The notes under the pieces were generated by a model that saw only the letters and a program-made list of their open reading frames with translations, did no database searches and was not told where the DNA came from. This document shows, in pieces, positions 48,552 to 57,443 of a stretch of DNA of 64,000 nucleotides. Origin of the DNA: Chryseobacterium sp. CY350 (GTDB lineage: Bacteria; Bacteroidota; Bacteroidia; Flavobacteriales; Weeksellaceae). Location: the NCBI RefSeq assembly GCF_027945075.1, contig NZ_CP116034.1:1178001-1242000 (forward strand). The letters run 5' to 3'. Numbering within the stretch: position 1 is the first letter of the stretch; the number at the start of each line of letters is the position of its first letter. The translations under genes and the position numbers were made by a program.

Positions 48552-51500
48552 TTATTCCGCAATTATAATAGTAGTTCCCTTTGTATGAGCATTCATCTGC
48601 GGAGCATAATAATTTTGCATCGTCGTAATTCCGTTTGAGAATTTTCCAGAAGCATTCGTAACAAAATCATATTCAAATACATATTTTCCTTTAGGCATCG
48701 ATTCAATATAGAAGTTGGTAGATGCGTCTTTGGTCGATTGATAATAGCCAAGATTATTTTTCCACTGGTATCCTGAAATCACGTCCAAAGGCTCAAATCC
48801 TGCCGCTCTCATGTCTTTTATATGAATAAATTCCATTGCTCTGTCGGTATTTAAAATCATTCTTACCGTTACTTTATCACCAACTTTTAATGGAGTTTCC
48901 GGTAATATCTTCTGTAATTCTTCACCGTTTACCGTTTTGACTTTTTTATACAGTTCCTTCGTAATTGAAATGTAATTTTCTGAAGATTTTATCTTATTTA
49001 AATCTTCATAATATTGCCAGAATAAACCTCCCTGAACAATTCCCGCGCCTAGTTTTGTAACGGTTACGGTTGCTAAATTTGTATCTAAAATATCAGTTTT
49101 CACCGTAGATTTTACATACCCTGTTGCCTGAGTTTGCGGTTTCAATTCTTTTCCGCCCCAAATGATGGTTGCTTTATCGCTTTGTGCTGAAGTCCAAGAT
49201 TTTCCTGAATTTAAAATCGTGAAAATCACTTCTGCAGTTCCTCTGGAGCTTCCCCAAGAATTCACTTCTTTTTGCGTGATCAGCCAGATTTTCATGTCTT
49301 CAATGAATTTTTGGTCATTTGGCTTTAATTTATTGAAGACTTCCAAGGCGCCGGCATGATTCACCACTTTTGAGCTGAACCAACCCCAATCATCGAGATT
49401 CTGTTTCCAGTAAGTTCCCTGAGATTTTGAATCCACCGAAGTTTCTTTTAAATAGTTTAAAAATTTTTCTGAAACATCTTTTATACCATAATCATTCATT
49501 AATAAAGCTGTACGATGCAATCCAAAAAACGTAAAATCAGTAATCTTCGCAGTTGTCGCTTTTTGTTTAACCAAAGATTTTAAACTTGCTCCTTTTCCTT
49601 TCAGAGGATATTCTTTTTCCCAATAATTTCTGGTGTCGAGATAATCTAAACTCCAGTTATTCCAAACATTGTCTCTTTTTGCATCATAATATTTTTCAAT
49701 CTCGCCATCAACATATCTTACCAAATTAGCAACTAATTCTTTCTGCTCAGAACTTTGATAGTCTTTAACATTATCTTTCAGCCAAGCATTGATTTTTCCT
49801 AAATTTTTAAGAATATAAAGTGAGGTAGAATATGAGCTCGGATATCCGGAATACCAGGAGAAGCCACCGTCTGGATTTTGAAGTTTTTTGAAATCGTCCC
49901 AATCCTGATTGATCGAATTCTTCATTGTATTGGCATCAAAAAGCAACGCTAATTTCTGCATTTGTTCTTCTTCATTTTTACTTTCCAAAACCCACGGAGT
50001 TTCTTCCAGCAACAATTGCTTCAGTTCCTGATTTTTTTCAAGATTTGAACCCAATAAACCTTTATTCTGATATTCTTCGAAAACAGTTTTCAGCTTAGGA
50101 TTAGATTTAAAAATCTCAGAAGCCAATACATCTGCAAACCATTTATTAAAAATTACATCCGCAGAATTATTCTGATCATTTTTCAGACTCGGAAGCGCAA
50201 ACATAATTTCCCAAATCGGGTTGGTCGTCAATTCTAACGTATTTGAAACATTCGAAATCGTTGTAGAATTAGCATTTTTAAGATTTTCGAGTTCAAAAGT
50301 TTTCGTTTCGCCTTCTTTTACAAAAATTGGCAAAGCATCTGTCACCAACATTCTGTTTGGAAGAATAGCAATTGCTTTTTGTTCTCCATCAGAATATTGA
50401 CCGCCTTTGGCAATTACTTTTAAAATAATTGATGAAACGTTATTCGGAACTTTCACTTTCCACATCAAAGCAGAATTGCCATTTTCATTTAAATCAAAAT
50501 TTTGAACGCTTGAAATTAAACCAAATTTTACTGAAATATCTTCATTCGTAAATGCATCAAGAATTTGCAACTGTGCAGTACCGCTTAGTTTTTTGCTTGT
50601 TAAATTTGATAATTTAGACTGCAAATTCAGCTCATCACCTTCTCTTAAAAATCTCGGATAATTCGGCGTTACCGAAAATTCTTTTTGCGTTACCACTTCT
50701 TTTTCCAATGTTGCTGCTCTTGCTTCTTTTGTATGAGCTAAAAACATTAATTTCCATTTTGTCAGAGCTTCCGGAGACGTGAATTCGAAATTGACATTTC
50801 CTTCTGCATCGGTTTTTAAATCTGGGTAGAAGAATGCTGTTTCGTTTAAGTTTTGACGGACTGGGATCTTATCTAATTCTTCTTTGGATGATTTTATATC
50901 AACCATACTATCTGCACTTTGCACAGTATTACTTGCTACAGTACTTCTTTTTGTAATTGTTTTATTATACCCTAAAACTACGACTTCTTCAATATTTTTG
51001 CCCCCAGCAGCCATTGGCGCAGGTGAGGCAATACTAGATTCTATCTCATTTGCTGTAACCATTTTTGGTTTTGGACAACCATTGTATTCTGAATAACCTG
51101 GAACGGTAGGACATGCATCATCTCTATCTAAGACACCATCACCATCGTTGTCTAGGTCTGAACCAATAATTCTCCCATCAAACCAATTAAATTGTGGAAC
51201 AGATACAAATTTTCCATTATAATATTGCACTCTTCTCTGGTAATTTTTCTGAGATAAGTACTCTCTAATTTCATAAGAGCTAATAATTGAATACGGCATA
51301 TACAATTTTTCCCAACCAAAAGTATTCACAGCAAACTGATCTAAAGACTTATCATACATATTGGCCAGAACTTCTGCGTTGATTTTTTCTTTGCCAGTTC
51401 CAACAACTTTCACTGTCCATTTTTCTTTAGAATTGGGTTCTAATTTATCTCTAAATGTCACCGTTTCTATTTTCAAAGGCTGTGCGGTATCTTTTATTTT

Positions 51501-54500
51501 TAAATCAACCGTTTCTGTCTGCACATCATTAAAAGCGACAACCTGAAACTGAACATTCAAATTGGTTACGCTTTTTTCTTTCGGAATATCAACCGTAAAT
51601 TCTAAAATTCCATTTTTAAATTTTTGAACTTCAGAAATTGTTTTTCCTGAACCATCCTGCACAAAAACATTAACCAAAGCATCAGGAATTGCAGAATACA
51701 CATAGATTTTTGCTTTCTCTCCTCTTGAAAATTCATCTTTAGGTTCTAAAACCGTTAAGAAAGTTTTCTGATTGGGTTTCAAAGATTTTTTATCCCAAAC
51801 ATTAAAATTCTGAGAAGATTTTATCGTGTCTTTTCCTTCAATATTGTACAATTCCAACATATAATCCCCAGCTTCTAATTTTCCTAAATCTAGGTTGGCT
51901 GATTGTTCTTTTTTGTCGCCAACTGGTTTCTGAGTTTTTTCAAAAACAATTGTAGACTTCCAGTTTTTCAATTCATCATTTTTATCATACAAATCGTGCG
52001 GGAATTTCTTGATAAATTCTTCTTTCGACAATTGAGGAAAATTTTGGATATCAGATTTAAAATTATTTCTGAAAATTCTCTCGGGAGACTCGAGCTTTTT
52101 TAATCTTACCTGATAAGCTTTTTTCAGATTTTGCTCGTTATAATTTTTAGTTTCAACCTTCAGCTTTACATTTTCGTCTGCGAAAATATTTTTAATATCA
52201 TCAGCTTTGATGTAATGAGAAACTGAAGAAACTTTCAGATTGGTATTTGCAGTTTGTGTTTCACCGTTGATGTCGGTCGCAGAAGCACTGATTTGATAAT
52301 TATCAATTTGAATACCTTCTAATTTTTCGTCTTTTTTAAGATCTAGTTTTATAATAAATTCTCCCTTTTCGTTCGTTTTTGCTTCACCTAAGATCGAATT
52401 TTCGTTATCATGGTTATTTGGATACCAAGGAAAGTATCTCCATCTTATATTCTGCTTTTTAATTTCGTAATTAACGTTGGTATTACTCAGGGCAACTCCT
52501 GAAAACATCATGGCTTTTCCTTTCAATTCGATGGTTTGTCCATATTTGTATTCATCTTTTACAGGATCAAATGTGACTTCAAATTTCGGACGTTTGTATT
52601 CTTCTACCTGAAAATATGCCACACCCAAATATTGCATATCATCATCACCTTTATTCACAGACAGAGTAAATTGTCCGTTCAATTTTCCTTTCGGTAAAAT
52701 AAAACTTCCGTGATAAGAACCAAATTCATTTGTAGTAAAATCCTGTGAACTCACCTCTTCGTCGTTAGAATCTTTCAATGTAATTCTCTGTTTCAGATTA
52801 GAAATTACGTTTTCTTTTTGACCAACAGATTTAGTATTAATAGCTTTAAAATAAACCGTTTGTCCGGGTCTGTAAATCGCTCTGTCTAAAAATATCTGAG
52901 CTTTTTCCAGATTATTTACCTCGTAATTTACAGCTTCATTAGATTGATTTCCATAAACTTCCATTATCTGGAAATCATTACTTTTTTGCTGCTGAACTAA
53001 AAAAGTTCTGTAATATTCATTGTTTGTAGTGACAGGAAATTTAAAAACTCCCTTTTCATCTGTTTTTCCGTTAGCTTTATTTAAATTTTTATTCTGCACA
53101 AACTCATGGAAAGTCAAATTTTCATTATTGATTGGTTTTCCGTTTTCAGAATTCACCAATTTTAATACATTCAAAAGCTGGTTTCTGTCATTTCTAGACT
53201 GATAAATAATCTTGTGATTTGAAACTAAAAAGTAAAAATTCTGTCTCGATTCCATATCTTTCCCATCTACTCCTGCAACCGCGTATTCTGCAACATAAAT
53301 TCCTGAAGGCAGCGGCTTTATTTCAAGCGAAGTTTTGTGAAGCTGATAATCTTTCGTATCAGCCAAATTAAAAGTTTCTGTTTTCAACAAACTCTTTTTA
53401 ACCTTTGAAAAAGCATTGTTATACGGATTTTTAGCATATTGAATGAAAGATAAAAGATCATCTTTTACTACATAAATCTTCACAGAAAATTGTGAAACGT
53501 TTTTATATTCTGCAACCAAGTGAATAGGAAGATTCGGTTGAGTTTGCTCTTCGTATTTTATGGCTAAATAAGGATTAATGATCTGATTATCTTTATTTTT
53601 AATATTGTTAAGAAAAGAAGATTTCGGATATTCATTCTTGGCCTGATTTCCGATTGCTAAAGCCTCACTTTTTTTATTTTTTAAAATCAGTTCATTCATG
53701 ACCTCTTCCATTACAAGAACTTTGTAATCGCCGTCAGTATTTGATTTCACTAAATTCTGAAGTTGCTCAAATTTATCTTTACATTGCGTAAACTGGCAGT
53801 TTTCAGATATTTTCTGATGCATGAAGTACAACTTAGAATTTCCTGAACTCTCACTAATTAACTCATCAAAAACACCATTGATTAGAGTTCTGTTTTCTAT
53901 TAATTCATTTTTGGTAAACAATTCGTTATTAGATAAAAAATTCACTTTTCGAAGCGAATACCAATCAAGCAAGGTCGGGAAATAAGCTGCATCATTTGTA
54001 TTTGAAAAAGCATCTTTATATTTTGCAAAAGAGATTTTTTTCATCTCAGCTTTTTGGCGATCCAGATCTTTAAAATTTTTACTCAAATAATTTTTAAAAT
54101 CAAGTTTACTCCATGTTTCAATTTGCGAAATATCCTGAGAATTCATATTCGTTCTGCCATCAATTTCCCAAGAATGCTCATTATAATAATCGAACATAAA
54201 GCCAGATAACAATACTTTATAAACCAAAAGATCATCACCCTTCAAATTCTTTTCCGCATTTTGCAGCTTCGCAAAAAACTTTGAAACAGAATCATTTTTA
54301 TCATCATCGGTTGTCTGATTTACAATACTGAATTCTAATTTGAGAGAGCGAATGAGCTGAAGTGCATTATTTTCTTTCATGGCTTGTTTTTGTATTTCCA
54401 GAATAACAGGAAGGTTGGATTTGAATGTCCCTTTCTTGCTGTTTTCTTCTATTTTCTTCCATTGCTGGTCGTAATAATTTTGCGAAAATGCCACCGAGAA

Positions 54501-54548
54501 ATTAACGAGCATCAGTAGAAGGAATAAAAACTTAGGAAATTTTTTCAT
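48552..54548 (-). CDS. Alpha-2-macroglobulin-like protein with TSP3/TonB-box-like insert
   Basis: 1998 residues with an ordinary signal peptide (MKKFPKFLFLLLMLVNFSVAFS, then Gln), no lipobox. Regions: N-terminal helical/unknown part (about 25-520); MG/MG2-type domains from about 550 (IFLDRAIYRPGQTVYFKAIN) through 1100; an insert (about 1130-1225); the A2M domain from about 1236 (NETAFFYPDLKTD ... LTKWKLMFLAHTKEA); a helical TED-type region with NPDGGFSWYSG near 1551; and a C-terminal receptor-binding-like domain. No CxEQ thioester is present: after residue about 1160 there is no cysteine at all. Bacterial relatives act as envelope protease traps. The insert holds LDNDGDGVLDRDDACPTVPG and, 25 residues on, KNIEEVVVLGYNKTI. 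Ecotin follows in the same transcript. Confidence 0.9.
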   Translation of the reverse strand: MKKFPKFLFLLLMLVNFSVAFSQNYYDQQWKKIEENSKKGTFKSNLPVILEIQKQAMKENNALQLIRSLKLEFSIVNQTTDDDKNDSVSKFFAKLQNAEKNLKGDDLLVYKVLLSGFMFDYYNEHSWEIDGRTNMNSQDISQIETWSKLDFKNYLSKNFKDLDRQKAEMKKISFAKYKDAFSNTNDAAYFPTLLDWYSLRKVNFLSNNELFTKNELIENRTLINGVFDELISESSGNSKLYFMHQKISENCQFTQCKDKFEQLQNLVKSNTDGDYKVLVMEEVMNELILKNKKSEALAIGNQAKNEYPKSSFLNNIKNKDNQIINPYLAIKYEEQTQPNLPIHLVAEYKNVSQFSVKIYVVKDDLLSFIQYAKNPYNNAFSKVKKSLLKTETFNLADTKDYQLHKTSLEIKPLPSGIYVAEYAVAGVDGKDMESRQNFYFLVSNHKIIYQSRNDRNQLLNVLKLVNSENGKPINNENLTFHEFVQNKNLNKANGKTDEKGVFKFPVTTNNEYYRTFLVQQQKSNDFQIMEVYGNQSNEAVNYEVNNLEKAQIFLDRAIYRPGQTVYFKAINTKSVGQKENVISNLKQRITLKDSNDEEVSSQDFTTNEFGSYHGSFILPKGKLNGQFTLSVNKGDDDMQYLGVAYFQVEEYKRPKFEVTFDPVKDEYKYGQTIELKGKAMMFSGVALSNTNVNYEIKKQNIRWRYFPWYPNNHDNENSILGEAKTNEKGEFIIKLDLKKDEKLEGIQIDNYQISASATDINGETQTANTNLKVSSVSHYIKADDIKNIFADENVKLKVETKNYNEQNLKKAYQVRLKKLESPERIFRNNFKSDIQNFPQLSKEEFIKKFPHDLYDKNDELKNWKSTIVFEKTQKPVGDKKEQSANLDLGKLEAGDYMLELYNIEGKDTIKSSQNFNVWDKKSLKPNQKTFLTVLEPKDEFSRGEKAKIYVYSAIPDALVNVFVQDGSGKTISEVQKFKNGILEFTVDIPKEKSVTNLNVQFQVVAFNDVQTETVDLKIKDTAQPLKIETVTFRDKLEPNSKEKWTVKVVGTGKEKINAEVLANMYDKSLDQFAVNTFGWEKLYMPYSIISSYEIREYLSQKNYQRRVQYYNGKFVSVPQFNWFDGRIIGSDLDNDGDGVLDRDDACPTVPGYSEYNGCPKPKMVTANEIESSIASPAPMAAGGKNIEEVVVLGYNKTITKRSTVASNTVQSADSMVDIKSSKEELDKIPVRQNLNETAFFYPDLKTDAEGNVNFEFTSPEALTKWKLMFLAHTKEARAATLEKEVVTQKEFSVTPNYPRFLREGDELNLQSKLSNLTSKKLSGTAQLQILDAFTNEDISVKFGLISSVQNFDLNENGNSALMWKVKVPNNVSSIILKVIAKGGQYSDGEQKAIAILPNRMLVTDALPIFVKEGETKTFELENLKNANSTTISNVSNTLELTTNPIWEIMFALPSLKNDQNNSADVIFNKWFADVLASEIFKSNPKLKTVFEEYQNKGLLGSNLEKNQELKQLLLEETPWVLESKNEEEQMQKLALLFDANTMKNSINQDWDDFKKLQNPDGGFSWYSGYPSSYSTSLYILKNLGKINAWLKDNVKDYQSSEQKELVANLVRYVDGEIEKYYDAKRDNVWNNWSLDYLDTRNYWEKEYPLKGKGASLKSLVKQKATTAKITDFTFFGLHRTALLMNDYGIKDVSEKFLNYLKETSVDSKSQGTYWKQNLDDWGWFSSKVVNHAGALEVFNKLKPNDQKFIEDMKIWLITQKEVNSWGSSRGTAEVIFTILNSGKSWTSAQSDKATIIWGGKELKPQTQATGYVKSTVKTDILDTNLATVTVTKLGAGIVQGGLFWQYYEDLNKIKSSENYISITKELYKKVKTVNGEELQKILPETPLKVGDKVTVRMILNTDRAMEFIHIKDMRAAGFEPLDVISGYQWKNNLGYYQSTKDASTNFYIESMPKGKYVFEYDFVTNASGKFSNGITTMQNYYAPQMNAHTKGTTIIIAE

Positions 54549-54646
54549 ATTTAAATGTTTTTCTATTAACGGAGAATATTGAATCTTTATTTAAAATTGT
54601 TTACGCTGGCTTTGTTATAAAGAATCATAAATGTTATTTTTGATCA

Positions 54647-55408
54647 ATGAATTTCTTAAAAGTACTGAAAAAATATGTCATAGACAGCCAACTTTACGTA
54701 TCCTTAATGGGAACGCTTTTTTCGGTATTTTTCATGGAGGAGCAAAACACATTCCGTTTTCCAACTATATGTCTGATATTCATTACTTATTTCAGCGGTT
54801 ACCTCTACACGAAATATCAAAATACGCGACATTTTTACAAAATTTTTATCTTAAATATATTTGCAGGACTTATTTCTGCAGTTTTAATTATTCTTAATCA
54901 TAATGAAATACGTCTCCTGAAATGGTTTATTATTGTCGTTTTAGGCTTATTGTACAACAGCTTTTTTCTTGAAAATTACATCCGTAAAATTCCTTTTCTG
55001 AAGGTTTTTTATGTAGGATTGGTTTGGGCTTTGGTCAATTGCTGGCTGACTTTACCTCAATTTAACCTTCCTATTTTTTTGATCAGTTTTTTTTTCATCA
55101 CAGCTTTGGTTCTGCCATTCGATATACGTGATATGAAAAGCGATACCGTCGAAACTTTTCCAAAATTGATCGGAATTCAAAACACGAAATATATTGCTTA
55201 TATATTGGTTTTTGTTTCGTGCATTTTATCTGTTTTTTATCTGGATGTTCTGTTTTCTGTCGGCTATTTTTTAACCACAATTTTTACCTTTATTTTAATT
55301 TATTTTTCTGAAAATAAAAGAAGTGACTCCTATTATTCTTTTTGGGTAGAATCTTGCTCGGGTTTGCCCTTATTGTTTCTTTGGTTTCTCAATTATTTTG
55401 TGAAATGA
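54647..55408 (+). CDS. UbiA prenyltransferase-like membrane protein
   Basis: 253 residues with seven or more membrane helices spread over the whole chain. The segment LVLPFDIRDMKSDTVETFPKLIG matches the second aspartate-rich motif of UbiA proteins (D-x-x-D around 163-167), including the following KLIG. The first Asp motif (NxxxD in helix 2) is not obvious: helix 2 has TYFSGYLYTKYQNTR instead. The substrate of such short UbiA-like proteins of Bacteroidota is unknown, and the loss of one motif may mean altered chemistry. It is divergent from the macroglobulin gene and followed by a toxin-antitoxin remnant. Confidence 0.65.
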   Translation: MNFLKVLKKYVIDSQLYVSLMGTLFSVFFMEEQNTFRFPTICLIFITYFSGYLYTKYQNTRHFYKIFILNIFAGLISAVLIILNHNEIRLLKWFIIVVLGLLYNSFFLENYIRKIPFLKVFYVGLVWALVNCWLTLPQFNLPIFLISFFFITALVLPFDIRDMKSDTVETFPKLIGIQNTKYIAYILVFVSCILSVFYLDVLFSVGYFLTTIFTFILIYFSENKRSDSYYSFWVESCSGLPLLFLWFLNYFVK

Positions 55409-55438
55409 AATTTTTATCTTTACTGAAAATTTGAAGTC

Positions 55439-55750
55439 ATGGAAAATATTAATGATATTAAAATAAAGCTGATTCAAAAAGTTTGCGAGTTGGAAAATTA
55501 TTATCTGTTATCTTCTTTTCTGAAAAATTTAGAAAATCAGTCAAAAGATATTGTGAGTGAGCAAGATCTGCTCTACAAAAGTGAAAAACCTTTGACGGAT
55601 GAAGAGGTGGAAGAATATTTTAAAGAAGATGAAATCGTTTTACCTGATTATGTAATGAAAATGATTGAGCGAGGAATGAATGATATAAAAAACGGAAGAG
55701 TTTATACGGAAGAAGAGATAGATAAAATGGATGAAGAATGGTTAAAATAA
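55439..55750 (+). CDS. Antitoxin-like protein of a type II toxin-antitoxin pair
   Basis: 103 residues, acidic. The N-terminal helix-rich part is followed by a charged tail with EEVEEYFKEDEIVLPDYVMKMIERGMNDI and a final EEIDKMDEEWLK. It lacks a clear DNA-binding motif but matches the length and layout of small antitoxins that precede RelE/ParE toxins in Flavobacteriia. The last 13 nt overlap the start of the broken toxin gene, the usual arrangement. The antitoxin frame itself is intact. Confidence 0.65.
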   Translation: MENINDIKIKLIQKVCELENYYLLSSFLKNLENQSKDIVSEQDLLYKSEKPLTDEEVEEYFKEDEIVLPDYVMKMIERGMNDIKNGRVYTEEEIDKMDEEWLK

Positions 55751-56041
55751 AAATCGAATGGTCTCATTTTGCAAAACAACAGAGAGATGAAATTTTTATA
55801 TATTGGAACAACAGAAACAAAAGCACAGTTTACTCAAAAAAACTAAAAAGTATAATTAAGGAGAAAACAAATCAATTAAAAACCACTTTCAGGCAAAAAA
55901 ACTTCTGAAGAAAATATCCGAATTTTAGTTCTCAAGAATTATAGCTTGTTTTATACAATTACACCAGAAACTATTTACATCATTTCATTTTGGGAAAATC
56001 ATCAAAATCCTGAAAAATTAAACACCATTTTAGGATTATGA
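55738..56041 (+). pseudogene. RelE/ParE-type toxin, frameshifted
   Basis: The first 57 codons (MVKIKIEWSHFAKQQRDEIF ... IIKEKTNQLK) are followed by a premature stop at 55906-55908. Removing one A from the A5 run at 55878-55882 restores a full ParE-like chain: NQLKPLSGKKTSEENIR, then ILVLKNYSLFYTIT, IYIISFWENHQNPEKL and the stop at 56039-56041. The W-S-x-x-A start, the Gly-Lys loop, and the Y-T-I/F-W-x-N-x-Q-N-P end match the toxin fold. The restored stop overlaps the recF start as ATGA. Either the toxin is dead or the run is a slippery or mis-sequenced site. Confidence 0.8.
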
Positions 56042-57141
56042 TCATTAAAAAACTCACCCTTTACAATTTTAAAAACCATTCTGAGAAAAAGTTTGAGTTT
56101 TCACCGCAGATCAATTGTTTCGTAGGAAACAACGGTGCCGGAAAAACCAACATTCTTGATGCTTTGCACTATCTCTCTGTAGGGAAAAGTTTTTTGGGAA
56201 ATACCGACATCAATAACATCAAAACAGACGAAGATTTTTTCACAATCGATGCTGAAATTCAAAACGAAGACAGCGAAGACAGTATCAAAATTTCGCAGCC
56301 GAAAGAAGCCAAGAAAATCATTAAAAAAAATGATAAAAGCTATGATAGAATGGCAGATCACATCGGTTATTTGCCAAGCGTGATGATTTCTCCGTACGAT
56401 TCGAATCTTATCTCAGATTCGGGAGAAAGTCGTAGGAAATTTCTTGATTCGATGATTTCTCAGACTGATTCCGGTTACCTTTTTGATCTCATTCAATACC
56501 AAAAAACGATTCAGCAGAGAAATGCTTTACTGAAATATTTCGCAAAAAACCGAGTTTGGGATAAAGATTCTCTGGAAATTTATGACGATCCTATTACAAA
56601 ATCCGGAACCAAAATTTTTGTAAAAAGAAAGGAATTTGTTGAAAAACTGAATCCGATTGTTCAGAATTTTTACGAGATAATCTCTGGCGGAAAAGAAACA
56701 GTTTCTGTAATTTATGAATCTCATCTATTGGAAAGCTTCGATGTTGCTCAGCCAGAAAAGAAGTTTCGTGATCTTTTAACAGAAAGTTTAGAGCGCGACA
56801 GAATGCTTACCTACACTTCAAAAGGAATTCATAAAGATGATTTGCTTTTTGAGATGGATTCTGTTCTCATTAAAAAAATAGGTTCGCAAGGACAGCAGAA
56901 ATCGTTTTTAATTTCATTAAAACTCGCTCAGATGAGTTTGGTGAAAGAACTTACCGGAAAAACTCCGATTCTTTTGCTTGATGATATTTTTGATAAATTG
57001 GATGATACTCGTGTTGCTCAGTTGATCAAATTGGTTAATCAGGAGAATTTCGGACAGATTTTTATTACAGATACTCACAGAGAACGTACGGAAAGTGTGG
57101 TGAAGAAAATAAATGAAGAAAGTATAATTTTTGAGATTTAA
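56038..57141 (+). CDS. recF: DNA recombination mediator RecF
   Basis: 367 residues, SMC-like ATPase that loads RecA at gapped DNA with RecO and RecR. Walker A GNNGAGKTN near residue 30, the signature motif GSQGQQKSFLISLKLAQ, and Walker B TPILLLDDIFDKLDD are all intact, as are the opening MIIKKLTLYNFKNH and the final DTHRERTE. The start is taken at the ATG that overlaps the stop of the toxin frame. The DciA-like gene follows after 5 nt. dnaN is not adjacent, unlike in many other phyla. Confidence 0.96.
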   Translation: MIIKKLTLYNFKNHSEKKFEFSPQINCFVGNNGAGKTNILDALHYLSVGKSFLGNTDINNIKTDEDFFTIDAEIQNEDSEDSIKISQPKEAKKIIKKNDKSYDRMADHIGYLPSVMISPYDSNLISDSGESRRKFLDSMISQTDSGYLFDLIQYQKTIQQRNALLKYFAKNRVWDKDSLEIYDDPITKSGTKIFVKRKEFVEKLNPIVQNFYEIISGGKETVSVIYESHLLESFDVAQPEKKFRDLLTESLERDRMLTYTSKGIHKDDLLFEMDSVLIKKIGSQGQQKSFLISLKLAQMSLVKELTGKTPILLLDDIFDKLDDTRVAQLIKLVNQENFGQIFITDTHRERTESVVKKINEESIIFEI

Positions 57142-57146
57142 AAGTA

Positions 57147-57443
57147 ATGAAACGGAATAAAAAACGCGAATTTCAATCTTCTGAACTTGTGAAATCTTTT
57201 GCGAGAATTTATGGTTTTGAAGATAAGCTGTTGGCTTTCGAAATTAAAGATTTTCTTGGAGAATATCTTGATGAAAGCTTATATAACGAAATCGAAAGCG
57301 TAAATATTGCTGATAAAATAATTACTATAAAAATCGATTCTCCTTTACTGAAAAATGATTTCCAGATGCGAAAAAGCTTCTATCTCAAGAAGTTTCAGGA
57401 GAAATTTGGAGAAGAAAAATTTACTGATCTTCAGATTTTGTAG
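57147..57443 (+). CDS. DciA-like (DUF721) protein
   Basis: 98 residues: SELVKSFARIYGFEDKLLAFEIKDFLGEYLDESLYNEIESVNIADKIITIKIDSPLLKNDFQMRKSFYLKKFQEKFGEEK (in parts), with the DUF721 domain over the last 80. Proteins of this family (DciA) load the replicative helicase in bacteria that lack DnaC. Downstream of recF is a common location in Bacteroidota and Actinobacteria. The final 23 nt overlap the end of the convergent membrane-protein gene. Confidence 0.82.
   Translation: MKRNKKREFQSSELVKSFARIYGFEDKLLAFEIKDFLGEYLDESLYNEIESVNIADKIITIKIDSPLLKNDFQMRKSFYLKKFQEKFGEEKFTDLQIL

Noticed and set aside
54613..54643. TTG-N20-TATTTTTG promoter match before the UbiA-like gene
   Set aside because: Its predicted transcript start would fall at or after the ATG at 54647, so it would not transcribe the full gene as annotated; likely a chance AT-rich match.
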